Shown in pieces: positions 41,001 to 50,031 of a stretch of 64,000 nucleotides of DNA. The notes beneath the pieces were generated by a model. That model did no database searches. It was not told the DNA's origin and saw nothing but the letters and a program-made list of their open reading frames with translations. Origin of the DNA: Leuctra nigra (lineage: Eukaryota > Arthropoda > Insecta > Plecoptera > Leuctridae); contig OW203769.1 of assembly GCA_934045905.1 (NCBI GenBank), positions 18,321,705-18,385,704 of the forward strand. Reading direction: 5' to 3'. Numbering within the stretch: position 1 is the first letter of the stretch; each line of letters opens with the position of its first letter. The translations under genes were made by a program, and so were the position numbers.

Positions 41001-43816
41001 AAGAATCCGAAACACCAATTACCCCATTTATGAAAATTTGAGGGTTACGACCTTTGGCGTATTCACCATCGAATTGTTTCGTATTATTTAAAGTTCACAA
41101 GCTAAATATAATATTTAAAATCCTGGAGTGAATATAAATTAATGCATCGAGGACTATGAGTCAATTTGTATGAATGCAGTCGTTAATAATACTGCGTAGT
41201 ATTGAATAATGTTTCATTTTCAATATCCTGTGTGTGTTTCTTATTCAAACCAACTTCCAGCTTTATACCCGAAGTAGAGCTCCTTGGCGGGTAGCAGCCA
41301 CGGAATGCGTGTGATCTGGATGAGGATCACAACCGTCACCATGGTTACGATGCTCAGCGTGACCTTGACGCCTGCGCGGTGAGTGCGCTGCTTGATGTGC
41401 TGCGCATTTGCGCTGTTGCCATATTTCTGCACGACGTCCTCCAGGCCAAGCGCAAGATGTTGGTACGTCGTACTCCGAAACACGAAGCAACCGGCTGGAA
41501 ATGTGAGTTTAAATATAGTTATCTGTTATCTTTCTTTTAATGGGTATAAATGCTACTTATTTCTCTGTAGACGACGCGCTACAACGTTCGTATATAAATA
41601 CATTCTTCGTATTTTAATGTTCGATGCGAAAATGCCTTTACAATTTACTATTATTTACATCCGTATAACTGGCATGTTTTATTTCCAAAGTCAGTGGATC
41701 CCCCCCATAATTATTGGTTTAAAATGCTCATTATGAAGAAGTTTTTATTTGATTATTCGACAAAAGTGGTTCCATGACCATGAAAAAAGTAAAGTTCTAC
41801 AGCTATGGGCCCTTTGTGCACGTCAATAAACGAATTCAAACCTTTGCTCAATATGCCGCAACTCAAACGCCTGTGATCACTGTATTTTCATCGTATTTAC
41901 ACCAATGGACTGCTACCTTGACGCGGTGGTGGGGCTTAAAGGGCCGCCTCAGATTACGTGTGTTGGTCCCAACTAAGTGCAGTCCAGGATCGACCTAGTC
42001 ACATGCCCTCCCCAAATTCGTGGGCCCCTCGGACCGGCATCCTCCCTCGAGATGGTGAAATCCCCCCGGGTCCCACTGGCCCAAAGCCTCCCCCCCCCGC
42101 TCTGTCCCAATTCTGAACTGGCTTTCCCACCAGTTTCAGACCCCCCGAATCGGGCTCGTTAGGTCGACCCCTCCCCATGTCCTCCCTAGAATTCAACAAA
42201 GTTGACAAAATCTTGTGCGCAAAATGACCTCGCTGTCGACGCGCCATTAAACACTATTATAAGACTACTACTACATTCATTCGGCCATGATTTGACGTGA
42301 AGTATAGGGAAATCTGGGCGTTTCGAATTTGATCATATCTACGGTATGCAGCTAATATCTAGATCGTTGTGATACTCGTATTGTCATTCATTTCGACTCA
42401 AGGTCATGTCCGCGTGAACTAATAATTCACAAGAATGTAAAGTGAATTCTGGGCGCTCACAGCAAAATGATATGAAATGCAGCCTTGTTTTGTTGTTCAA
42501 GAGACAGGATAATGTCTTTTGGGAAATCCATTTTACATAATGACACTTTTACGGAAAAGCAAAAACATTATAATGACTTATCATACCTTTGACCACATAA
42601 ATGGAGCAAAAGAATGATGCAGAGATGGCTTCACAGACCGTTGTGGGTACAAGAGGACCCACATAGAGGGTAATTGGTATTGCTACGAATACCGCGTAGA
42701 AAGCCAGGGCGAAACCTGTGTATGGGATTGAACAGTAAAACATCTGGGCAAAACCATTTCGATCCTCGAGAGCGGGCCATACGCCTGAAACGAAAAGTGA
42801 AGAGATATGATGGGATTTACAAATTAAAAAATATGTATAATAGCTCTGTTCCATACAGTTTAGTTTGACTGTTTGGAACGGAGCTTATTCAAACTACTGT
42901 CAAAACTAAGTCAAACTAAACTGTATGGAACAAAGCATTGGCTAGGTATAGGACTATACCCATGTTATAGACTACATGGAATGAAGTGTAGACCCCCTAA
43001 GATTAATGTTTTTTTTGTCTGGGTCTTAACGTCGCACTGTTCTGCAGCGAGGCTAATGGCGACGGATGAATGATTATGATGATGATTGGGAGATGATGAT
43101 GAAGAGTAGGTAAGGATGGAAGGTGGGAAGGAGGCGATCGTGACCTGCCTATTAGTAGGGTACCTTCCCAGCATTGCCTGTCGACTGAAGGAAAACCACG
43201 AAAAAACACCAGTCAGGAAGGACGGCCGCGAGAATCGAACCCGGGCCTCCGCGGAATACAAGTTCAGAGCGTTACCACTCAGCCAACCTGTTCTGTTAGA
43301 TTAAGAGGGCTTGGTAGTGAGCGTGGCCTTGACGAGTTTTTTAATCGATTTTTATCAATATCTTTTTCCAGTGTAATTGTTAACAAAATAGGGCTATGGA
43401 CGTGAATTCAGAACAGTTCAATGAAAATAATTTCATAGTTTGGAATAAGCTATTAGTTTTATTGTGTCCATCACACATTGTGTATTGTGTAGGACAAAGT
43501 AAATCAAATAAACCATTACAAGCTATGGAATTATTTTCATTGAACTGTTCTGAATTCACGTCCATAGCCCTATTTTGTTAACAATTACACTGGAAAAAGA
43601 TATTGATAAAAATCGATTTAAAAACTCTTCAAGGTCAAACTCACTACCCAGCCGTCTTAATGTTACAAAATGCAATACAAATGTATTTGAGTAAAAATAA
43701 ATAATGAACTAATTTATGTACAGCTTACCAAGGTATGAGAGGATTTTCTTGTTTAAATCCATGCATTTGTGTTGTTCGCAAATCTTCTGGAAGCTCTTAC
43801 TTAATGCGAGCCCCAT
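38071..43816 (-). CDS. Odorant receptor gene F, complete (8 exons, 468 aa)
   Basis: Exons in order: 43729-43816, 42587-42784, 41269-41494, 39926-40384, 39145-39244, 38644-38748, 38414-38569 and 38071-38145. The joined frame is 1407 nt, TGA at 38071. Landmarks: MGLALSKSFQK, VWPALED in exon 2, QHLALGLEDVVQ, HIAGQFKILRRN, HHAAIIR, DQFACNLGG, DWFEAS, MMSMANQP and TFSYYMT. Exon 3 ends GG rather than AG, keeping the phase. Exon 4 is like that of gene E but longer by 45 codons because a block ending GGSERVEVR is repeated about four times in the TM4-TM5 loop (about 40040-40180). Closest relatives are E and G. Confidence 0.9.
39531..39771. mobile_element. Palindromic MITE, 241 bp, in Or gene F intron 4
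   Basis: CAGCGCGATTGTGTAAGCTTC ACTTCCGAGT at the left pairs with ACTCGGAAGTGAAGCTTACACAATCGCGCTG at the right; the inner CATCTCCTAGATGCTGAGTGTGT is also inverted. Arms are close to 90 bp. Confidence 0.8.
40040..40180 (-). repeat. Coding minisatellite in Or gene F exon 4
   Basis: Units of about 36-48 nt encoding (ET)(T/I)RQGGSERVEVR are repeated about four times on the minus strand, with one unit changed to GGSENVEVR and one to GGSEMVEVR. All unit lengths are multiples of three, so the frame is kept. Gene E has a single copy (GWSERVEVR) at the same place. Confidence 0.85.
40421..41075. mobile_element. TIR element with TACGACCTTTTG repeats, Or gene F intron 3
   Basis: The ends AATTCGATTGTGAATAGGCC/AAAGGTCGTAACCC and the inverted copy (GGGTTACGACCTTTGGCGTATTCACCATCGAATT) form terminal repeats of about 34 bp. 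The GGGTTACGACCTTTTGCC core recurs at least four more times inside (near 40743, 40795, 40857, 40872 and 40970). A separate palindromic MITE is nested at 40482-40596. Confidence 0.7.
40482..40596. mobile_element. Palindromic MITE with TTAA target, nested
   Basis: GGCTGCGTTTCACCAA and CCAAACCCGGGTTAGAGGCG followed by GTAAACCTGGTTTAG pair with inverted copies almost perfectly (115 bp). TTAA flanks both sides (40478-40481, 40597-40600). Confidence 0.88.
41940..42250. other. GC-rich patch of unknown origin in Or gene F intron 2
   Basis: This stretch is far richer in G and C than anything near it (runs such as CCCCCCGGG and CCCCCCCCCCG). A minus-strand frame of about 80 codons (MARRQRGHFAHK..., rich in G, P and R) is open across it, but I do not recognise it and the composition alone could keep it open. 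It may be a piece of a transposon or of foreign or mis-assembled DNA. Confidence 0.35.
42847..42932. repeat. Palindrome, 86 bp, in Or gene F intron 1
   Basis: TGTTCCATACAGTTTAGTTTGAC and the reverse complement at the other end, with a shorter inner inverted pair. A tiny MITE is likely. Confidence 0.7.
43007..43297 (-). mobile_element. tRNA-derived SINE (family S1), minus strand
   Basis: Same family as 37579-37860: the A box and B box lie near 43280 and 43235 on the minus strand and the tail GCGACGTTAAGACCCAGAC(A)8 at 43007-43035. The direct repeat AGATTAA flanks it (43000-43006 and 43298-43304). It sits in intron 1 of Or gene F, and its right flank touches the TTAA MITE. Confidence 0.88.
43305..43656. 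mobile_element. TTAA MITE (family 1), full-length 352 bp
   Basis: Starts GAGGGCTTGGTAGTGAGC and ends GCTCACTACCCAGCCGTC-like (inverted with mismatches); TTAA on both sides (43301-43304, 43657-43660). Both halves contain TATGGACGTGAATTCAGAAC and GTTCAATGAAAATAATT in inverse order, so it can fold along almost its whole length. Relatives: 14126, 21863, 29279. Confidence 0.9.
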
Positions 43817-44945
43817 TGTTACCTCCGATGATTCGTCAATACAACATAAGTCAAAGATACAACCAATACAGGTAAATACTGCTGAAGAAACTAACATCAA
43901 AGTAATATTAAACAACGCTCATTAGATTAGAGAAAATGAATTCTGGATACATGCTGTTAGTTCGGGTTAACTACTTTTAACAAATGAAAGTTGTTTGTTT
44001 AGTTCTTGGGAAGAAAATTTATACAATTTATTCCGGAAACCCTTCTGCAAGAATAATGTAAATAATCAATGAAGGGTACATAGAAAGAACGACACAATTC
44101 TATATTTTGAGAAAATGTGTGGTGTCATCTGTACATCTGTAAATCTGTAACTCTTCTGAATTGTATGAGCTTTCAAAATACTTCTTTGTTTGTAGAAAAT
44201 AATTATACAATTCCGTATAATCCACATTTAACCTCGGCTGTCTATGCACAAAGCTTAAGACTTTCACGTTCAGACGCGTTTTTCTTCGAATTGTAGCACA
44301 TGGACTTGTATTGTTATTTTCCTGAACTTTCGCTTTGGTATCAATATTATTTCAGTTCTAATATTGTTTATTTTGAAAAGCGATGAAACGGGGCTGCTGA
44401 GCTTAAAATAACTGTATATTACTATACTTCGACAGTTTGCTATATTCTAGAGCTGACAATTCACCACAATGAATGGAATAGGTCTGTGACGACCTTCATT
44501 CCAACGATTTTAGGACCCAACAAATCGTGTTGCGGAAAGTTTAAAGAATAGAAGATTGTATTGCAATTTTATTTTATTTATTCAAACGTTTCCAAGAAAT
44601 ATGCTGACTAAAGGGTTTACATTACAAAGTAGTTTGACAATTAAAATTGTAACCATTTCAATAGCATTTTAATCAGCGGGTTTGCTAGACTCCACCCATC
44701 ATGTTGCTTCAATCTTCTCATTTCTCTCCAGCATCTCTCACCACTTCTCTTCATCTTCCCTCCACTTTTCCCTCTCGACTTATTCCCATATTTGGCTCTC
44801 TACTACATCCCTTTTGATTTGATCTTTCAACATCCCTCCATGTCTTCCTACTCTCCCTTAAATACCTCTTTTTGAAATTTTAAACTCACAGTGATAATCA
44901 TGAAATTGTTCGTCACAGAAAAATTGTACTTAGATGCATTATGCA
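43817..44945. other. Region upstream of Or gene F, no gene seen
   Basis: AT-rich. The first few hundred bases should carry the gene F promoter. Around 44565-44660 a T-rich stretch followed by TTTACATTACAAAGTAGTTTGACAA looks like the 3' end of another truncated LINE on the minus strand. Confidence 0.4.
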
Positions 44946-45136
44946 AATAGACAACATCATAAATTATCTAGTTAGCTCTGCTTTTCAAAAATTTTCATAT
45001 GCAGTACCGTGATCCAAGTATCTATTATGGTTATGATCCATTGTTGAAAAACCATAATAGATACTTGGATCACGGTACTGCATATGAAATTTTTTGAAAA
45101 GCAGAGATAACTAGATAATTTATGATGTTGTCTATT
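44946..45136. repeat. Near-perfect 191-bp hairpin
   Basis: The left arm (AATAGACAACATCATAAATT..CCATAATAGATACTTGG inverted) and right arm are each about 86 bp with only two or three mismatches and a centre of about 18 nt. No target duplication was found. It may be a very young MITE or a fold-back unit. Confidence 0.85.
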
Positions 45137-45677
45137 GATCCACGTTTGTGGAAAGAAGAAAACGTTTACATTCATAGCTGCATTTACGTTATGAAAAAGT
45201 GGCCGTGACTTTTGTTTTCAATGGTTCTGGAAATTTACTTTCTCTCTAATATTTTTCATAATTCTATTAATTCTATTAAGTATTTCACAATTTAATGTTA
45301 TATTTCTTCAATGCAATGTGTACATGTACTTCAGGAAGAAAAATGGTGGAGTTCTGTAAGGGATAATGTTGAGATTCGTTGAGGCGTAGATAGATTTAGG
45401 ATATATAATATAGAACAAGATTCAGTTTAAGAAGATTATATACTTTAATGTATAGTAGAAGAACAATTCACAATACTGATATTATGACACTGACAGTACA
45501 TGACAGGCAAGAGAACTAAACCGGAAACCGGAAACTACTAGACTACTGAAGTCAAAGTCAAGATAAGATAAGATAAGATATTCTTTATTCAGTTGAATAT
45601 AGTACAAGTATATTATTGAATGTGTCAAATAATACAAGTATGAGTATGACATTACAAATAGGTAAGATTATTTATAG

Positions 45678-48600
45678 TCATGTTTCATTAAAATATTCGT
45701 GGATTGTATATGGCACCATCAGTAAGAGATAGTTTCTTAATTCTATTTTAAAAACATTGATATTACATTTATGAGACTTTATTGATGCTGGTAACCGATT
45801 AAAGAAAATGGCCCCTTGGTGTTTAGGGTTCCTCTTGCTGAGGGTGAGATTCTGTGGCATAATGTGAAAGTCTTCCTGTCTGCGAGTGTTGTATTGGTGC
45901 ACATCACAATTCTTCACAAGGTCCGCATGAGAAGATATGGCGAAAATGATGGTGTGGTAAATATAGATTGCTGCTAATGTTAGTAACCTAAGTTGTTTGA
46001 AGTATGGTCGGACTGATGTTCTGCATGATACCCCTACCATCGCTCGAAGGGTTCTCTTTTGAAGTAGGAACAATCTGTGCGTATGAGGCGAATGTCCCCA
46101 GAATATGATGCCATATGCCAGCCTGGAGTAAAATAGGCCATAGTACGCAAGCTTCAGCGTAGCTGGACTTGTCGAGTTTCTTAAATTTCGCATGATGTAT
46201 GGGGTGGCCGCAAGTTTTCCCATAATCTGCTTAACATGCGGCATCCAGTCGAGGTTTTCATTGATAACAATGCCCAGAAACTTGACTTGAGTTACTCTTT
46301 CTATGCTCCTCGTCTTGGGTTTAATTCTGATTAGGTGGCTGCTGTCTATTCTTCTTTGAGTTGTATGGAATTGTACAAATGAGGTTTTTATAGGATTTAT
46401 AAGTAGTCTAGCGCTCTCGCAGTAGATGGCCATCTTGTTTGTCGCTGTATTGGCCAATAACGCTACCTCTTCTGCTTTTCCGGCTGTGACAAGGTGGCTG
46501 GTGTCGTCAGCAAATAAGGCAACTGTACCTGGTCCTAGGTTACTTGGTAAAAAGTTGACATAAATTATGTAGAGGAGAGGACCAAGGACAGATCCCTGGG
46601 GAACGCCGATGTTGTTAGTATATGTGTTTGACTTTATTTTGCTTTGACCATCATGGTCCAGTACCTCAACATATTGTCGACGTCCAGACAAAAATGACAT
46701 GATCCAATCCCGAGCGGCTCCTCCCACTCCTAGGTCATTAAGCGTGTCTGCTAAGATTCCGTGATGCATAGAGTCGAAAGCTTTGGTCATGTCATAGAAC
46801 AGACCCACTGTTGCCATCCTCTTATCTAACGCCTCGTAGATAGAGTTAAAGAAGGTTGATATAGCCTGGGTCGTCGATTTACCTTCTTGGAAACCAAATT
46901 GTTCTTTAGATAATAAGTCATGTTTGTTTAAAAACTTTAGCAAACGATTGCTGAAAGCAATTTCCAATATCTTGGAGATGGAAGGAAGTATGGCTATTGG
47001 ACGGTAGTTTTCTAGCTTATTTTTATCTCCCTTCTTGAAGACAGGTACGACTCTAGACTTTTTAAGGGTATTTGGAAATATCCCTTCTTTAATTGAGGAG
47101 GTAATTATGTTCGCTAGTTGATCGCTGATGAAAGGTGCTGTTGCTCGGAGGATGTTACTAGGTATTTCGTCCGCCCCTGCTGTAGATTTGGTGCATTTAT
47201 TGTTTATTATTTCGAAGACTTCATTTCCTGTGACCGGCTCAAGAAATATGTCGTCGGTCTCAAGTGTTTCAATAGATGGGATCCTTTTTTGCTGTGTTCC
47301 TAGTGACTTTTCCAGAAGGTGGTGTACTTCTTCGCAGAAATATTTGTTCAGGGCATCGGCACAGTATTTGGGGTTATCACGTTTTATTGAGTCTATTGTT
47401 AAGGTGAGTGGGTGTTTGGGCTTCAGACTACTAGTACTTTCCCTGATCACTTTCCAGGCTCCGGCACTCTTGTTGTGTGATTTCAAGATGATGCTATCGT
47501 TATGAGCTCTCTTGGCCTCTTTGACTAACTTGGTGTGAGTCCGCTTCATCGAATTGTATAAGTGTTGCGGTATGATGGATTGCTTGAGACGAATATCTTG
47601 ATATGTCTGTTTTAGTTTATGGGCACTATCCTTGATCTCTTGCGTTATCCAGCTCTTATGTCGATGGTGGGATACTGAGGCTCTCTGTTTAGGGAAGGCA
47701 TTGTCAAAGAGATAATCAAAGCGTGTTTTGAATATGTCATATTTGCTCTCCATGTTAGTGGCATTGTACATGTCCGACCAATCCGCATCATGTAGTAGTT
47801 GTTGGAATTTGGTGATGTTGTATCGAGAGAATACTCTTTTTAGAACATGAGTCTTCTTGCTATTAGATTCTGTCATCCTCTTAGGGGTAGATCTGTACTG
47901 CATCAGCTGGCCATTGTGGTCTGAGAGGTCTAGATGTAATGATTCCGCAGTTATGTCTGCAAGTGCGATATTTGTGAAAATATTGTCGATCACAGTCCTA
48001 GTAGTTCGAGTTAATCTGGTCGGGTTAGTGATTGCTGGGAATAGATTATGCGCAGCAGTTAGATCTTTTAACGTTAACAACGCAGGGGAATCGCACTGTT
48101 CCGACATATCAATATTGAAATCCCCACCAAGGATTATGTGTATATTGTTTCCATACTTGGAGGCTATTTCATCAAGGACGATTTCTAGTTTGTTACGAAA
48201 GATGCTATTATCTCCATCAGGTGAGCGGTAGATAGACAGTATGATACTTCTATGATCCGTGGTTGTCTCCTTCCAAATTGCTGCACTGCATTCGAAATGT
48301 TTGTCTGAACTATGGGCTGTGACATCTGGAAGGTCAAATGTATTTGACGCGATTGAAGATTTTGCCAGGATGGCTACTCCACCTCCTCTGCTGTGGCTTC
48401 GACTGAAGCAGCTAACAAGGGAATAGTTGTCAATGTGTGTTGTAAGTGCTTCAGCTTCAGTGAGCCAGTGCTCAGAGAGGCAGACTATCTCTGGTGATAT
48501 GTTATCTAGTGTAATGACTAACTCATTGATTTTGTTTCTTAGGCTGCGGATGTTTAGCTGTAAAATTGTGATTACTGGCCCTAGGTCGGGCCCAATTGCC

Positions 48601-48731
48601 TCTGGCTTCGGAGAAAAAACCGGTTTATTGCGATGCCTTTTGGCCAGAACTCTGGGCTTCTTAGGGTGTCCAGTAGTGAGTGTGGTGCCCCGATTTTGAA
48701 GGATGAGTAATCCCCCAATGTTCTCAATTGT
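45678..48731 (-). CDS. LINE ORF2: endonuclease and reverse transcriptase
   Basis: The frame is open from 48731 to the stop at 45678. The N-terminal APE-type endonuclease shows LQLNIRSLRNK (about 48560), SEHWLTEAE, GGDFNID (48108-48128) and LSDHNGQ. The reverse transcriptase follows with YRPIAILPSISKILE, GFQEGKST, DMTKAFDSM, GVPQGSVLGP and the catalytic FADD, then KFLGIVI. There is no ATG in this frame before 48107, inside the endonuclease, so ORF2 cannot start there and keep its nicking domain. It overlaps ORF1 by about 150 nt in the -1 frame, so a programmed -1 shift or another non-AUG route is likely. The protein would nick target DNA and prime cDNA synthesis on it. Confidence 0.9.
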   Translation of the reverse strand, partial: TIENIGGLLILQNRGTTLTTGHPKKPRVLAKRHRNKPVFSPKPEAIGPDLGPVITILQLNIRSLRNKINELVITLDNISPEIVCLSEHWLTEAEALTTHIDNYSLVSCFSRSHSRGGGVAILAKSSIASNTFDLPDVTAHSSDKHFECSAAIWKETTTDHRSIILSIYRSPDGDNSIFRNKLEIVLDEIASKYGNNIHIILGGDFNIDMSEQCDSPALLTLKDLTAAHNLFPAITNPTRLTRTTRTVIDNIFTNIALADITAESLHLDLSDHNGQLMQYRSTPKRMTESNSKKTHVLKRVFSRYNITKFQQLLHDADWSDMYNATNMESKYDIFKTRFDYLFDNAFPKQRASVSHHRHKSWITQEIKDSAHKLKQTYQDIRLKQSIIPQHLYNSMKRTHTKLVKEAKRAHNDSIILKSHNKSAGAWKVIRESTSSLKPKHPLTLTIDSIKRDNPKYCADALNKYFCEEVHHLLEKSLGTQQKRIPSIETLETDDIFLEPVTGNEVFEIINNKCTKSTAGADEIPSNILRATAPFISDQLANIITSSIKEGIFPNTLKKSRVVPVFKKGDKNKLENYRPIAILPSISKILEIAFSNRLLKFLNKHDLLSKEQFGFQEGKSTTQAISTFFNSIYEALDKRMATVGLFYDMTKAFDSMHHGILADTLNDLGVGGAARDWIMSFLSGRRQYVEVLDHDGQSKIKSNTYTNNIGVPQGSVLGPLLYIIYVNFLPSNLGPGTVALFADDTSHLVTAGKAEEVALLANTATNKMAIYCESARLLINPIKTSFVQFHTTQRRIDSSHLIRIKPKTRSIERVTQVKFLGIVINENLDWMPHVKQIMGKLAATPYIMRNLRNSTSPATLKLAYYGLFYSRLAYGIIFWGHSPHTHRLFLLQKRTLRAMVGVSCRTSVRPYFKQLRLLTLAAIYIYHTIIFAISSHADLVKNCDVHQYNTRRQEDFHIMPQNLTLSKRNPKHQGAIFFNRLPASIKSHKCNINVFKIELRNYLLLMVPYTIHEYFNET

Positions 48732-49465
48732 TCACTTGTTATGTTATTGTTAGGAAGTTCGGCAATGAGGTAGTCAAGAATATCTTGATTTGTCACTGTA
48801 TTACTGAATCTACTGAGATGAATCCATACCTTCTTTTCTGCAGCTATTAGTGACTTGAACTTGGCGTTTCCCGCAGGCTGTCCGGTCGCGATGATGGGTT
48901 GTTGTTTGTTCCCCTTCTTATTATTTTGAGTTTGCCACTGGGTGTTGGTATTTTGCTTCTGTGTCTCGTCGTCTCTGTTGTCCTTCGGGTTCTTGATCTC
49001 GTCGTGTTTGACCTCCGCGTTGTCATTCCAAAACAAGTTCGGGTCAAATGTGCTTGGGATAATGTTGCGTGGCACCAGTTCTGGTTTGTGTGCTGTGTTT
49101 TGAGATCTTAGTTGACGGCGGGAACCTAGACTCCCCTGTGTTGCGGCTGCGGCTGCTTCTGCTGTTATTGTTGTTCTTTGACTGTTGACCTCTTGCGCTG
49201 GCGTAGGTTCCCTCGCGTCAGGCGGTGTGTGGCTCTGACTGGTGTCGGAGTTTTGCTTGTTTACATTGTTAACTGGGCCATTGCTTACCGTGGAATGATG
49301 CAATGTGTCCGTAAGACTGTTGATTAGCTGTTGTTGATGTTTTATTATATTTGACATTTGTTCAATCCGTTGTAAAAAATTTGAATGTTCCTTTTTACAA
49401 CACGCCTTGATTTGTTTATGAATAGAATGATCTTCATTTGCCGAGATTTTAAATTTATTATTCAT
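48581..49465 (-). CDS. LINE ORF1: RNA-binding-type protein, 294 aa
   Basis: The first 60 residues are rich in K, Q and L and should form a coiled coil (QRIEQMSNIIKHQQQLINSL). The middle is polar and low in complexity. The C-terminal 100 residues hold a folded-looking region (KVWIHLSRFSNTVTNQDILD), like the RNA-recognition-type domain in ORF1 of CR1/Daphne-like insect LINEs. No zinc knuckle is present. It ends TAG at 48581, inside the ORF2 frame. It should coat the element RNA. Confidence 0.75.
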   Translation of the reverse strand: MNNKFKISANEDHSIHKQIKACCKKEHSNFLQRIEQMSNIIKHQQQLINSLTDTLHHSTVSNGPVNNVNKQNSDTSQSHTPPDAREPTPAQEVNSQRTTITAEAAAAATQGSLGSRRQLRSQNTAHKPELVPRNIIPSTFDPNLFWNDNAEVKHDEIKNPKDNRDDETQKQNTNTQWQTQNNKKGNKQQPIIATGQPAGNAKFKSLIAAEKKVWIHLSRFSNTVTNQDILDYLIAELPNNNITSEQLRTLGDYSSFKIGAPHSLLDTLRSPEFWPKGIAINRFFLRSQRQLGPT

Positions 49466-49861
49466 GTTTGTTGCACGAAATACACTTTGAATAACTATTT
49501 AGATATTCTATTGTAGCACTTTCACTTTATTGTACTTTCTGGCTAACGATTTCGAAACACTGTTTTTTCAAACACTATGCTCGAATCGCAGGTAGTTGAT
49601 GATAATATACATGGTGCGCGCAACTCAAGCTCGTGACCGACGTCCGTCCAGCTCGACAGTCAGACGAAGACTTGCATTGTAAAAGGTACTTGCATTGTAA
49701 ATAGACTGAAGGTCATGCTACCAACCTAAAATATTTAAATTGCCAATGTACCTACTACATTCTTCACACTCCGCCTCAATTTAAAAACACAACCCAAAAT
49801 TACAGTTAATACACAAAAATACAATTATTTAATTTCTCTTGTACTCTTGCAACGTTTCAGT

Positions 49862-50031
49862 TCATGCCAATTGAATTCCGAGTAAATTTCGAATCAACAC
49901 AAATCGTGTTCCGAGTAGTCCCTTCGTAAATATGTCTGCTTTCTGATCTTCTGTAGAGATGTAAACTGCTTGAACTATTTTCTTCTCGACCAACTCTTTT
50001 ATAAAATGGTACTTGATATCAACATGCTTAA
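49862..50031 (-). pseudogene. Copia pol C-terminus, cut off by the TTAA element
   Basis: On the minus strand the frame reads HVDIKYHFIKELVEKK, then QKADIFTKGL and a stop at 49862; these are the last residues of the Copia RNase H/pol. They are separated from the rest of pol by the 2.1-kb insertion at 50032-52133. Confidence 0.85.

Larger units (their letters stand above)
45563..49669 (-). mobile_element. Jockey/CR1-superfamily LINE, near full length
   Basis: A non-LTR retrotransposon inside the 3' LTR of the Copia element. It has a 5' UTR (about 49466-49669), ORF1, ORF2, a short 3' UTR and a 3' tail of ATAAG repeats (CTTAT on its own strand) at 45563-45580. The ORFs are open and undamaged apart from the missing ORF2 start codon, which may be normal for this family. 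The 5' junction carries a 14-bp duplication of LTR sequence. Confidence 0.88.
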
